This document shows, one piece after another, positions 35,211 through 48,300 of a stretch of DNA of 64,000 bases (the first letter of the stretch is position 1; every line of letters starts with the position of its first letter). Made by a program: the position numbers and the translations under genes. Origin of the DNA: Lineus longissimus (Eukaryota; Nemertea; Pilidiophora; Heteronemertea; Lineidae); the NCBI RefSeq assembly GCF_910592395.1, contig NC_088309.1, forward strand, positions 10,108,501 to 10,172,500. The letters are read 5' to 3'. A model generated the notes under the pieces. That model was not told the DNA's origin, searched no databases, and was given only the letters and a program-made list of their open reading frames with translations.

Positions 35211-36457
35211 CATACGGAGTCTGGGTCGGCGGAGTGGATCCACGTTATGCCAAGGCGGCAAAGAGAGAGAATGCAGCCAGACAGGCAGAAGCGGACCTGG
35301 CTGCTCCACGGTGTTGCCGACTGGTGGAGATGACTCATTCGAAACTAGCCCGAATGAAAACTGACTTTTTCATGCCTTGGAATGAGGCGATCACAACAAG
35401 ACCGAATCGGGCCTACCGACTCCACCAGGAAGGTCTGGTTGTGACAGTCTCACCATTCACTCTGTGTCGAGGACACGATGGAACAGCCCGGCCCATTTTT
35501 GGACGGTTGTCACAGGCTCAGCTCCGGCTACGTGTAGGCAGGACAGTGGAGCAGCCAGCCTGACTCGTGGTCCTGGCCGTTTGTGACTGTATTTTCTATC
35601 ACACCATGTCGGCATAACGGTGGAGCAGCCAGGCCGGAATTGGTTTGGTTGTGAATTGTCTGATCTCTGTCTTCCGTGTTGGCAAGACAAGGGAGCAGCC
35701 AGGTTCGATTCTAGCAGGAGGTGATACCGACATTGTGGGCAGATGCACTTAGAGTTCAGAACAGCACAACCATCAGATTGTTAAACAGAGAAGAGATTGT
35801 GGCTCTCTGTGAAAACTGTTGTCGGTTCAGTTGAATGGAAGTTGTCTTTAGGCGACTGTGATTCACCCTCAAAGCTGAAGTTGGTGTTAAAGTCGTCAAG
35901 GAACCTCTGTATTAACAAGATAGAGGCAAGGTGGAGAGAACAGTTCTGGTGATGTGTATTGTAATGTGGGGTTAACAGTGACCCAACCACCCGAGAGTGG
36001 ACATTGTAACAACCACCAATAAATAGATATTTTTGGAACAAGTTCCTGGTCAAAACCAGGTGAAATTAGTGTGGAGATTGTCACAACCACAAAATGAATT
36101 TCAAGAGGACCTTGTCACAATCCCCAAATACATTTAAATGTAGTGTGGAGATTGTCACAACCGATTGATAAATGAAGTGTGGACATTGCCACAGCCACCA
36201 GCTGGGTGTGAAAAGGACATTTACACAACCACCGAATATATATTGCGTGGACATTGTCACATTACTAGATTAAGAAAGTACATGTATTGATATTGTCACA
36301 ACCGACAGATCCATAAGTGTAGACATTGTCACACCCACTAGATGAATGTGAGAGGACATTGTCACAACCACACAAATAAATGTAGTGTGGAGATCATCAC
36401 AACCACCACATAAATAAGATGTGGACATTGTTGCAACCACTTGTATAGATTTGACAT
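35211..36457. repeat. Degenerate tandem repeats
   Basis: 35220-35720 has diverged units sharing ggagcagccagg. 35930-36455 has about a dozen units of 40-50 bp built on gtggacattgtcacaaccac. Divergence is much higher than in the adjacent satellite, suggesting an older array. Confidence 0.7.
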
Positions 36458-36577
36458 TGGGTGATATGAATAAAGACTAGCAAATGCTTTTACTTCAATT
36501 TTGTACAGAAAGGCCTAGTGTAAATGTACATGGAGATTTAGATAAAAGCATTTGCTAGTCTTTATTCATATCACCCA
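36458..36577. mobile_element. 120-bp hairpin MITE, copy 2
   Basis: Near-identical to 11408-11528: ends gggtgatatgaataaagact and its complement; the loop differs by a few bases (cttcaattttgtacagaaag). It sits at the end of the degenerate tandem field. Confidence 0.85.
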
Positions 36578-37448
36578 TTGTCATCAGGTCTGATACTGAA
36601 GGTCAACTAATTGCTTGCGATCTTGGGCAAGTCATTTCCCTTTAATAGCCACATTCCCCTTTGACAAAAGATACAGAAGCTCATGAATGTAATCAATACA
36701 ATTACTTTATTTGACATTTTTCAATTTCTAGCATAATTTCTTTTTTACATAGAAATCAGATTGCCCACTACTATAAATCTAAATATCAGGCAAGTGCCAT
36801 AAACAGTAGAACCACCCTTAGTGGACACATCTCTTATAAGGCCACCCCCTCCATTAAGGACACTAGTTTTGGTCCATGACTGAATGTTGCCATACAATTA
36901 GACTTCTCTAATCAGGACACCTCTTTATCAAGTGCAATACTTGTCCGAGAATGTCCTTGATATTGTGATTCTACTGTACCATATACACAAAAATATATAC
37001 AGACAGGGTAAGGTGGGGGAAAGGTAGCCCTGCAACTGTTTCTACATGTATTCACAAACGTGATTATTGTTAGAATATAGTAGAAAACAATGCTGGAGCA
37101 AACTTTCCTACTCTTTACCCGATATTATTTTACATATGCACCACTGAGGCCTCGAGGGTTAAAATTCACATGATTCTGATGTGCTAGAAATGAGCCAACC
37201 TACCAAAAGAATGTTAACCCTTGATGGGTCAAGACGCACATGAACAGGATATTATGCAGTACCTGCATGTTCTGCTGCTGGCTACGTGAATGACTTGGAG
37301 ACCGTTCGTCTGAATACATATAAAGAGTAGGGGATTCCGAACCTGGGTTCAATCAACAATGTCTTAACCTCCAATTGCACCAATGTTGGAGTAATGGGTT
37401 ATTGGGAACATATTAACACCAGCCACAAAACACACAGGTACTGTATTC
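36578..37448. other. Intergenic with one MITE, no gene recognised
   Basis: Contains a degenerate ACAGTAGAACCTC-family copy (36803-36978). No exon-like sequence seen. Confidence 0.45.
36803..36978 (-). mobile_element. ACAGTAGAACCTC-family MITE, degenerate copy 5
   Basis: Has acagtagaaccacccttagt at one end, gacactagttttggtccatg inside and gtgattctactgta at the other end. It is the most diverged full-length copy in the window. Confidence 0.65.
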
Positions 37449-37997
37449 TACAGGGTGTTAAAAAATACTTTCAATTTTTGAAATCTTAATAACTTTTTTA
37501 TCAATTATTGTATGCAGAAAGCAACTTAAGATAAGGAAAGTAGAGGCAATGAGAATTTTTGATGTATAATGTTTAGATTAGTGGTTGTTACGCAATGGAC
37601 CTCTGAAAAGGACAGGGAATTTTTGAAAGAGCAAATTTTCAACTCGGGAGTTCGTTGCACAGCAGAATATGGCATCTTGTCAACGTGAATACCATAGAGA
37701 TTATGTCCTTGGCCGTATTGCAAGACTTTTGGGTGATGGGCGACTTATGCAATATTTACCTTTCATATTGCATGGCACTGTCCATTTGTTGTTTACTGAC
37801 AATCCTGCCCTGGTTGAATAAAATGATGTGTAAATTGGATGGCGTCACGTAAAAGCTATTGAACAGTTTCATGCAGGTGTTTTTCCAACCAAATTCTCAA
37901 AGCCTCTATTTTCAATATCCAGAGGTGTGTCTCCATGTCATTTTTAAAAAAAAGTTATAAAGATTTTAAAAAGTAAAAGTATTTTTTATACCCTGTA
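37449..37997. mobile_element. 549-bp TA-flanked inverted-repeat transposon remnant
   Basis: The ends tacagggtgttaaaaaatac and gtattttttataccctgta are inverted repeats that continue imperfectly for about 50 bp. The TA at each outer edge fits a Tc1/mariner-like target site. The interior (for example a short plus frame with EYHRDYVLGRIARLLG) may be a decayed transposase piece, but it is too short to assign. Confidence 0.6.
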
Positions 37998-38730
37998 CAG
38001 TGATACACACTGTAGATAAACATTTTATAAAGCATCTTTACGAAACTTCATACAAGTAATGAAGCAGTTTCCATCATTTCTATGACTATATTCATATATT
38101 ACATGCATAATATTTTATAGCGACATCCACCCCAATCACAGTAATGGTTTTACAATGAGTATACATTTCGATATATTCGAATACATCACCACTGCACATG
38201 TGTAATAATGATTGGATTCCATTGTAAAAAAGCACCTACAAAAGTAATTGCTGGTACAGAAAAGTACCACTTTTTATTGTTGTAACAACTGTTTGCAATG
38301 CAAGCTTTGAAAAATAATCACATTGATTAATGACATGGGCCTGCTTTTGCAGCAATGTGATCTAATTGTGACCTCAGAGAAACAAAATGAATATCTGACC
38401 TCAAGCAGTATAACATAAATATAAAATATATAACAAAGACTCTTGTCAGAAATGCCAAGTTGTTAAAGGGAGGCCATCGCCATGGCTTTCAGAATACTGA
38501 ATTTACCGTAGGTGGCATATATATTATCATTCTTATCTCATTTCAGCAAGCCAATTGCACTGCATGTTTCCACTGGATGGCCTGAGGCCTTTGAAGGAAC
38601 AACTGGAAATCCTGTAACTATATTCTCCCATACCTGATATATATTTGGTCAGCTGTCATATTTATAATTCCAAATTTAAGTAACAAAGAGACATATATCC
38701 ACGTTATGGATAGTCATGGCCAATTTTTGA
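37998..38730 (-). other. Probable UPB1 3' UTR and flank
   Basis: No ORF. A minus-strand AATAAA (plus TTTATT, 38273-38278) lies about 450 nt past the UPB1 stop and is a plausible poly(A) signal. Confidence 0.45.
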
Positions 38731-41700
38731 TTACTCCTTGATGATTGGTGGTTTATAGTCTTGTTTCACTGCATCTGTTAGACTAGTCGCGTACAGCTCC
38801 AGCCTCTGGGTAAACTGCAAAGGTTTGGGAAAGGTGTCGATGAGATTACATCCATTTTACATTAGGTAAAGGTCGATGAAATATAGTGATATAAACAACA
38901 TGTTTTTTTCGGCCTCTTTCCATGGCATTTTCTGATTAGGAGTACATGTATTACTGCCATGGATGGGAACTGCAGTCCTTAAGATGGAACACAGCCTTTT
39001 ATAAAGCAACCGTTACAATTAGGGTATTCCTTTCAATTATCTGTAATCGGGTTGATAGAATTCGATCTTTTTCCTTTTTAGTTTTCGCCAGGCAGTTACT
39101 CACGAAGACCATTCCATGACATAGTTTCATCATTCTCAAACTTGAACAGAATTTATTTAGCCATAAATGGACCATTTTTTAATGAAGTTACGTGTAGCCA
39201 AAATGACTTCAGTTGCTTTAGCAGGCTTGAGTGTCGTGCAATTCTTACCCTAAAGCACCATTTGTCCTTAGTCTGTCTGCAGAGATTCAGATCCATCTCT
39301 GTGATGAGGAGACCATCTCTAGTCCGTGACAGCCCCTGAAATGATTCAAGAGAAATGAAAATCAATTCATGTATCAATTTGAAATGCCCCCCCCCCCCCC
39401 ATCATATGCTGTAACTCTTCTGTTGACAAGGCATTTTATATCATATTACTGGTGGCAGGCCATATGAACAAGTATAAACCGAAACAAATACAACGTAATA
39501 CTCAGGTTTCAACAGGAGTATGAATCATCTTACAATGACAGTTGTCTCGGTATATTTTGAAATAATCAAAATGCTAGCGAATGAACCCAAAGGTGAAAGA
39601 AAGCAAAAAGATAATGTGACTAATCGTGTTCAATATAATTTTTTAACGATAAGAATCGAGTACTCACTGGTGTTCTGCTGCCATCTGGTGCAGCTACATA
39701 GCTCGATCCATAGAAGTGACCAAAGTCTTTGTGAGCTGTGGAATGACAGCAAGAAAGGAAGAATGTTATAATGAACACAGTGCATTGCCACAGCAATCCA
39801 ATCAAAAATATTCATATTTACTGTCAACTTTTCTTCCCTCAGTTAAAATTTTTGAAGGTATTCCATTATTTTTTATGCCCATCTTGATTGGAAATGTTAA
39901 TTGGAAATATTTTTGGATGGACAAGTGTGTGAGTAGATATCATATACATAGGGCACAATTGAGATATATTTCTTGTATTTTTTATGAAACATACCTGGCT
40001 TTCCATCAGCAGAAGTGAACTCATTAGGGAATGTTTCCTGAAATAAAAAGAAAATCGTGAAGCTACTATTCCTTATCTTCTATCTTCTACAAGATACTAT
40101 GATTCTTTATCTTCCATTTTACGATTCCTTCGTAAATTTCTTTAGATGTAAAATAAATAAGAAATACTGTAAAAAAAATAATTGTGTCATTCAACGCACT
40201 TACCGTCCCCACTCTATTGATGGCTACAGTGAAGTAACTGTTGGCGATGGCAGCATTCCTGGCTTCTATAGGCCACAATGGTTCACTAAAACAAAAGACA
40301 AAATTCTTGTAATCAATCCACCGGCACTGTATTGTTTAGATAGCTTGTTATGGACGGGAAAAGGGACTGGAGATCTGATCCATAAGAAACATTCCGATAC
40401 TTACCTCAGAGCACCGACTGTAGCTGAAGGATTGAAGACAATCTCTGCGCCATTGACTCCATACATCATCCAGTTCTGAGGGTGATGCCTGCCGAAGCAG
40501 ATGTTGATGGCGATCTTGCCAAACTGGGTCTGGAAGACTGGGTGACCGATAGTACTCTCACTGTAATACGTTGACTGAAATTAAAGGAAATACAGTCATT
40601 TTTAAAGGCGTACAACCAAATGAGGAGGTAAAGACTAAAAATGTATTGTTAAAGTAAAGTAAATGTCAATGTTAAGCACTTATAAAACCGGTAAGCACTT
40701 TTTCAAGTCAATCCTAGTCATGGCCAAGTGTAGCCTAACAGTTTTGTAAACTCAACTGTTTATTTGACAGCAAAATACTTCCATCAGATACCGATCACGA
40801 GAATTTGACATTGAATTTTCAAATAATGCACTTATTCAAGTCCTTTTGATTTCCGTTGATGAATAGTTTTTGTGCAAATGTAGTGAAACAGCAGCTGACG
40901 CCAATGACGATGATTACCTCATTAAAATCTCCAACTCTTGGTATATGGTTCTTTCTACTTTTGCCTAACACTGCTCCAGTGTTGGATATCACAACTGAAA
41001 AAACACCATAATTATTTAAGTTTCCCCTCATAGCACACTTGTGAAAACCCATGACTACCTAGGAACTAGGAAGACAAACAATGCATGCCAGTTATACCAA
41101 TCAAGGAGTAGGAGTAGCAGGTAAGTCTATTGTCTTTTTCTTGTAATGGGATCAGAAAACATTAGTTTTTTCAGAGGACAAACAGTTCTTGCTTCTTTTT
41201 TTACAAATAAACAACAACAAGAAGAATGCCAAAATAGTGTTGGCTTAAGGTTAGGACTTTGAAGTACATTTGTACTTTTTTGTGGACTTAAAGAGATTGC
41301 CATACACCTAGTTCTATTAAACTACAACGGCCTACATCACTTCACTGATTTATAAGCTTACCCCACACCTTTTATAGTGATGTTATCATGTAATCACAAT
41401 GATTAGAGAATATTACACCATTTAAAAGTACATGAGTAGCTTCGTGAGGTGAAGATGATTCTTGACAATAAAAGTGCTGACCTGCAGTATTCCAGAGTGT
41501 TTCTCCATGGACCTCATCCCTCTCAAGTATGGGCGATATAATAACCATATTGTGTTTCTTGGCGAGCTGAAATGGAGGGACTTCGTAGAGATTCTCTGTA
41601 CGTGAGCTCCTTTGCTTTTGGGAGTTCAGAGCTAAATGGGGGGTAGTCTTTCATTCGTCTTGGTTATATCTTTATGACTTGATGAGAATAACTATCTAAG

Positions 41701-43567
41701 TACAGAAAACCATGGCATGCCTATTAAAAAGTTTTAGGCTCTTCTGAGGTTACAAATTCTCTGTTGTTTTACATGTGTATTCCAGCCGGATAATACTACT
41801 AACACTGACACCAAGTATGGATTCAATCTATTCTTGCTAACAGGTGAATAATATGCACAATGATTAGAAACCTTTGATGAAAATTTGAAAAGAAACGGAC
41901 TGTACCTCCTGTATCAATTTCGTCGTTGGTCCATCTTCAGCGGATTCTGCAAGTTCACACCATGGTTGTTTTTCCCTGGTACAGAATGCAAACGGCATCG
42001 CTGAAAAATGAGCATCGGAGGAAATAAATTAACCTGGCAGACGCATCCAAGAACCGTCTGTGGTGTATAATACGTGCAGTGAAAATTGAATCTTTTCAAA
42101 ATGCCCTTATCCTGCAGTTATTTTTCTAACATCATCCCAGTGAGTTTCAGTAAGTTTTCAATCAAGTAAGGTATTCTGAAATTACCAGCAAAGTACATCT
42201 CATCTGTGAGTTTGTTCCTGAGTGCAATTGGACCCACATGTCACTACCAGATGCATTACCACATTCCCATATGATAAAATCCAGTACAATAGCAATGATG
42301 ACGGCACTGCGGGACCAATTCAATTTAATTTTCGAATGAACAGAGAAGGCCTTTAAAGCTCCCATCTTGGTGAAGAAACTTACTCCAGGCCTCTTGCAAA
42401 CACATGATGTTGACCCCTCCAATGGCTGCAGCTTCAATCATTTCAGTTATCCGTCGATGAATAGCATCTCTCTGTGGGGTGAAGAACAAAGAAAAGGATT
42501 TCAATTTTTCATAAAATAACGAAAGGGATCAAACAGAACAGATGTCTTTAAAATGTTTACACTTAAAAGTGCTGCAACTATCAAAGGAGGGCCTTAGCAC
42601 AAAAGATCATTCGATAACAGAGCTTATATCTCTGTGCAAAATAGTGGTGCAGAGCAATGAGCTGTTATCTGTGAAAGCCTTAAATGTGTCAATAAACAGT
42701 TTTGTCTTATAACACCGGCAGGTACTGGCCCATGTAAATTGTTATCAATGAATCTATTTGATATTTCCCTTGTTTCTCTTACATTTGTGGCAGAAGAATT
42801 TCAAAGAACCTTTAAAATAATTACCTGTTCAATGAGAGGGGCTGTTGTTGGTGCAACTATCTTATTCTGGATGGCACCAACCCTAACAACACGTCTTGAT
42901 CGAATGGATTCTTCGGCAGCATCAAAACCAAAGCCTTGAACTTCAAAGTCTTTTTCCTGGGATACATCGTGGAGTTGTTTGGGTAAATCAAGATTCCTGA
43001 GGGAAATTAAATGATGTGCATATAAAGATTTTGTTGTGATACGGAATCTGGAGCTTTGGGCTTAGGCTGCCAGGTCTGGCTAGTCTCAATAATTGACAGC
43101 TACAGATTCTGACCGATATCCTCTGCCGTTTTTGAGCGACTTTCTGACAAGAACGCAGTCTAGTCGCAGGTAGGTAGCTCTGTCTGGAGCTGTATGGCGC
43201 ACGACCTGCCTATAATCAGTATCATGCAGCCTTGGCAGGCCTATTAAATCTGTACTATAAATTATGTAGAAGGCAAATTTGCACAGGCCCCCATATATGA
43301 GACTGACCAATTTATAATCACAGCCAAATGACCATGGCTTCATTTTCAGCACAAACATACACACATACAGTACATGTATAGGCCAACATGCTAGTGACAG
43401 TGTACACATGTGATGTGCACAGTAGGCTACATGAGTATAGTATGGTATAGAGATAGATTTTCTTACCGATTTGGCTTGCCATAAAGAATCCTTTTTACCT
43501 CACACAGTTCTTTTGGTGGTAGATTCTTCTCAAGAATCTTTTCTAAACTTTCAATTTCGGATGACAT
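38731..43567 (-). CDS. UPB1: Beta-ureidopropionase
   Basis: UPB1 catalyses the last step of pyrimidine breakdown, hydrolysing N-carbamoyl-beta-alanine or N-carbamoyl-beta-aminoisobutyrate to the beta-amino acid, CO2 and ammonia. Coding exons (minus): 43467-43567, 42825-42996, 42384-42471, 41906-42000, 41482-41566, 40918-40994, 40405-40574, 40204-40285, 39995-40037, 39668-39735, 39249-39335, 38731-38814. They total 1152 nt, 383 aa, against 384 in human. The nitrilase-superfamily triad is intact: Glu118 (in CLQEAW), Lys195 (in RKNHIPR) and Cys232 (in NICFGRHHP). Other family blocks are [28 protein letters not shown] and [19 protein letters not shown]. The N-terminal 65 residues match the family's extension involved in oligomerisation. 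Every donor and acceptor is GT-AG with matching phase. Nothing suggests loss of activity. Confidence 0.96.
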
Positions 43568-45362
43568 TTTTTAGATCAATAGTTAGCTGGCAAAAATCGA
43601 ATAAAAATTGCAGAAATAATAGCAGTCAGCAATCTATTTATAATTGGGGTCAAGGTCAAAATCAATAAGAGCGGACGCCATCTGTAGGGAAAGTGTGTTA
43701 CTAAACGTCTACCGTCCTGTCCTTGTCTTTCTCTTTGGATGTGACAATATCTTTCAGGTATGATACTGGAGCGTCTTACCCCCAACATTTTTTAAGATCC
43801 AAAAAACTGAGAACTAGGATGATGTTTGCAAGGATTGCAGTAGATACCACAACTACCACAGGCATAGCTCAAAACTCCTTCCAAACAGGGAACTGATCCC
43901 TTTTAAAAAGCAGTGGAGCGAGTTATTTGGTCTGAAATTCCACTGCTTAGTGCACCGAGCTTGAGTGGAAAGAGAGATGAATTATTACAGCTGGCATGGG
44001 GGAGGGGTCCAATACCAAGACTTATGAGGCATTTTAATTCCACTGATTGAGTGCTCTGGCCCAATGTCTTTCAGTGGCCCCTTTGGGCTGGTTGCTCCGT
44101 GGTTGGTACGGGAAGCAAGGCAATCAAATGCCAATCATGCACAATTAGCAGCCTGCCTGCTGATCTGTGAATCCAGCTGCTCGGCAACCTTGTATTGTAA
44201 AAACGTCAACAGCCCCGCAGTTCATCCAACAACTATCCGCTGAATTAGAACAATAGGGTCCTCGGATGTCAGTTATTCAATCACATCGCTTGAAACTCCT
44301 TCAGAAGATTTTACAAAATTATCATGATCGTCTGAACTAAACCAAACTAAACTGAGGAAACCATAGAGGGACAAACCAACGGAAATCACAGAAGTTAAAA
44401 GACAATATATTCTTCAGTAAAAATCATATTTTTATTTCAGCAAAATCTTGACATCTTTTAGGCAGAAGAGCAATTTCATCGATGAAGTTTACTCAAGAAG
44501 CACCACAAAAATCATTCAACATCACCTGCTTTCAAACTGTCCAGATGCAAGTAACTGCAAGGGACATTGTGCCTCGAACATACATGTAAAGATGATTTTA
44601 TGAGGACATATTGTGCAATAGATTTTTCTGGCAAGGTGACTCGCCAGCAATTATGAATTTGAGATTTGAGTTAATAATGAGGAACCGGCGCGATTTATCC
44701 GCCGTGTGGCGCTGCAATCGATCATACCAAAACTCTCCATTTCCAATGCATTATCATGTTATTTCTGAGCCCGAAAATGATCGCTTATTTTCGACCGATT
44801 TTGGCGACGTTTGCATCTTCCTGTTTTAAATCTATTGAGCTATCAGTTTTTTAAGATAATTTTGCGGAAAATATGCGCGATGCCAGTTATTGGGCACGTT
44901 TTCTGTTGTTGAAATCCTGTGCAAAAATGTACGCAATGGTTTCCTGTGATTGACCTCATGCGACGTCAACAGACCAGAAAATGACGTCATGGCGTCAGAA
45001 GGTACGATCGATTGTGGCGCCGCCACTGGCATTTATCTTAACGCCGGTTCCTCATTGCCCACTTCAAATGAAAAACTTTGCCACTTTCTTTGTTTTCATA
45101 AAATAGCAAAAACAAAGTTGACATTTCAATTCATTTCCATCAAAAAATGGATGATTTTGAAATTAACGATTTTGCACATATGCTTCTCGTAACAAACAGC
45201 TTCCAGAATATGAGATCTTCACAGTGGAATTATTCAGAAAAATTACTATTCCCTAATGTTCTTGATTTCCACTAGCCCTTTACCTCACAACAGACTCAGA
45301 CTGACAAACAGGATGAAGTGAATAAATGCTCTGCTGGATGATGTGTACTAAATTGTTCTCCT
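43568..45362. other. Intergenic: UPB1 promoter side and FKBP 3' side
   Basis: No exon recognised. It holds the UPB1 5' flank and an inverted-repeat element around 44676-45056. A CRE-like TGACGTCA lies at about 44982-44989. Frames such as 44611-44829 have no recognisable content. Confidence 0.45.
44676..45056. repeat. Imperfect inverted-repeat element (381 bp)
   Basis: AATGAGGAACCGGCG at 44676-44690 is repeated as an exact reverse complement at 45042-45056. Further in, caatcgatcatacc is mirrored by ggtacgatcgattg. No ORF inside. Probably a decayed MITE. Confidence 0.5.
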
Positions 45363-48300
45363 CTAACTGACTTTATTCAGTTCCACATCGAATACTAGAG
45401 TGCTGTTTGCTGGAATGCCATCCAACTTTTCTTTTCCATACCTACAAGTACAAAGACAAAATAACTTCATTAATTAGAAGAAAACCAAATGTCTGAAGAC
45501 TCGGACATCCCAAAATAAATATATATTTTTTGCCCATATCAGGTTTGTGGAATACTATGCAGTGTTTTCCACCATGAATTTCTCCGGTTGTGTGTGACAT
45601 CTGCATATTTTTGACACAAATGAGCCTTCATTTCGGTTATGACCAGGTTAGCAGCAAAATCAGTCCAAGTGCTTCAATAGCAACAGTAAAACCACTACCA
45701 ACACCATGAGTCTGACTGGATGCTATAATTGGTCTGTCCGAGTGCTAAGTGGAAAAAAGACTTTGTGCCTGGACTGGCTGACTAGGTAAGTAGATAATCT
45801 GGAAAAAAACCATAAGAAAACTTACGCCATGGCTGGTGGAATTGTGATTTTTCTCTTGCCTCCAACTTTCATTCCTGAAATGAGTAAAACACAAAATCTT
45901 TGGTTAATTTTAAATAGTCTTCGTACACTAGTCTGATGACAACATTAATCACAGATTTGAATTCAGCTAGGTCCTACTTTAGCATCAGCTACATATTTGA
46001 AGTAAGCGATAATTGAATAAATCTGATGAATCAGAGTGTCATTTGCATTTTTGTCCCAAAATTGTATTGGGCTGTCCTTACCTTGCAATGCCAAGTCCCA
46101 TCCCTTGATAACTTCATTTTTACCAAGTTTGAACTTAAATCCTGGTCCTCCCCTATTTGAGTCAAATACCTTTCCGTTCGTCAAGCGACCAGTGTAATTT
46201 ACTGTGACCTGCCAAATAATAATGCAGATGTATTTCTCCGATGAAGTTGAGCGACCATACATCTGACGTGTTGTCAAAACGTCCATGTCAAAAATACACA
46301 TGACTAGAAATGGCTCAGGGAAACTGAAGAGTCGTAAAAAATTTCCCAAGTATCCTGGTGATGTCTCCAACTAGTTAATTCAATACTTGCTTCATAGTTG
46401 CTACCAACTATACTGCTACTACATCAGGCTTACCGTTTTCCCATGCTTGGCCTCAGGACCATGACCCTCCTTCGTTATTTCTAAGGCAATTCCACCCTGG
46501 ATGGTTTTCTTCACTGGTTTCTTGGGCTGTTGGGGCGTCTGAAATTGACATTATGACAACATGAGTCAACTGATTACCAGCGGTACAGTCCACATTAGCC
46601 ATGACATGTCACAAGCGAGTCCAATAATCATCATCATCATCATTATTATCTTCACTACTATCATCATCATCAGTAAGGCGTCTTGCCATGGACAGGACCT
46701 TTGCCAAGAACGAAACTAAAACTGTGCCTCTATCATACCTGATTTCCAGGGGTCTTCTGCTGATTCTGTTGTTGATTCTTCTGAGGAGTCTGATTCTGCT
46801 GTGGGGTCTGTGGTTGCGAAGTCTCTCCATCTTTATTTTTCTTCCTCTTCTTCTTCTTTTTACTCTTTGGTGTTTCAGGTGTATTATTAGCCGCTTGACT
46901 TGGCGTGGCAGCGGAAGCATTTTCCTTCTTCACAGATTTGGGAGTCTCAGCACTGTTGGGTTTCTTTGCAGATTTCGGTGTCTGAGCATTTTCTTTCTTG
47001 ACTGATTTTGGGGTTTCTTGTGGCTTTTCCTTCTTGGCAGATTTTTGCTGTTCTTGTTTGGCATTCTTTTTAGACGACTTTGGTGTCTCTGGTTTTCCTT
47101 TTTTCTCAGATTTTGGAGTTTTCATCTCAAGTGCACTTACCTGAAAAAAAATCAATAGGTACTGTACATGTCAAGCGAGGTGAAACCTGATAGCAGGTGT
47201 TTGAAACTGTTCTAGCTCGTGAGCTGTTTGTCCAGACACACAGCAACAAATCAAATGCGATTAGGAAAGATTGACAATAAGTGACCACGGCTCTGATGTA
47301 TTAGACCTTCAGTATTCAAGATTAGGCACAATGTTATCTGAAAACAGAACAGGATGAAAAATCAATTGATCAAGAACTAAAACATTACTGACCAGTGTCT
47401 GAAGCCTCTCCTCATAATTCCCATCGCTGTCTTCATCACTATCATCATCATCATCATCATCGTCACTGTCTCCTTCTTCATAACCTGCAATCAATTGATT
47501 AATCAATAAACAATGACGATGATTTAAAAGGACCTTACACAAGGGCTAAATACATAACCAGTCGTAGGCTAAAACCTTAAGACAGGAATGTGCTTTGACA
47601 AGTCACACAGGTTCAAAATAACATTTCTTGTAAAAATGCAACATCACCTTTCAGCAAATGTTAAGGAAGAACACGTAGTTGTAGGCCCTGACACAAAGTC
47701 TGCTTCAAGTATCATAGAAAGGCAGAATAGCAAAGATGATGAACTCGTGGAAATACTCTGGACCTCCAGCTTCTAACAGTGGTGACACCTGTTGTCCCGC
47801 GGTACGTACCCAAAAAATCTTTGGCACCGTCATCAAGCCAATCATAGTCATCCTCCTCACTGTCATCTTCATCATCATCATCATCCATCTGCATCTTCTC
47901 TACTCTTATTTTCTTTGAAGCCTTTTCTGGAACCCTTTTTTTCCTTTTCCCTGGAGATGAGATGGGAATACTTGATTGTCTGGTCTTTTGTAAACTGACA
48001 GGTATGATACATGGTTTACTTCCCGCTACATTTTTAAGGAGTTCAGGTAGTATGGACAGTTTCATCTTACTGAATTTAGAATTTTTGGAGACATGATCTT
48101 GCATTTTCTTGTTTTCTCGGTCGATTCTTTGGCAGACAGCAGAAAATGAATCACAGGAGAAATTTTTACCACAGACAATATTATTTGGAAAATTGTCTGA
48201 AACGTTCAACTAGCCTTACCGTCTTTAGATGGTATAAAATCCTCATCGTCCTCATCACTTGTATCAGTATCGTCCTCTATTGCCTGAAGGATTGGGACAT

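Noticed and set aside
47951-48209. Open minus frame extending FKBP exon 6 upstream (MNVSDNFPNN...)
   Set aside because: The acceptor at 47950 (tctccag) matches phase and gives KRKKRVPEK directly after the previous exon; the longer frame would need a 23-nt intron.
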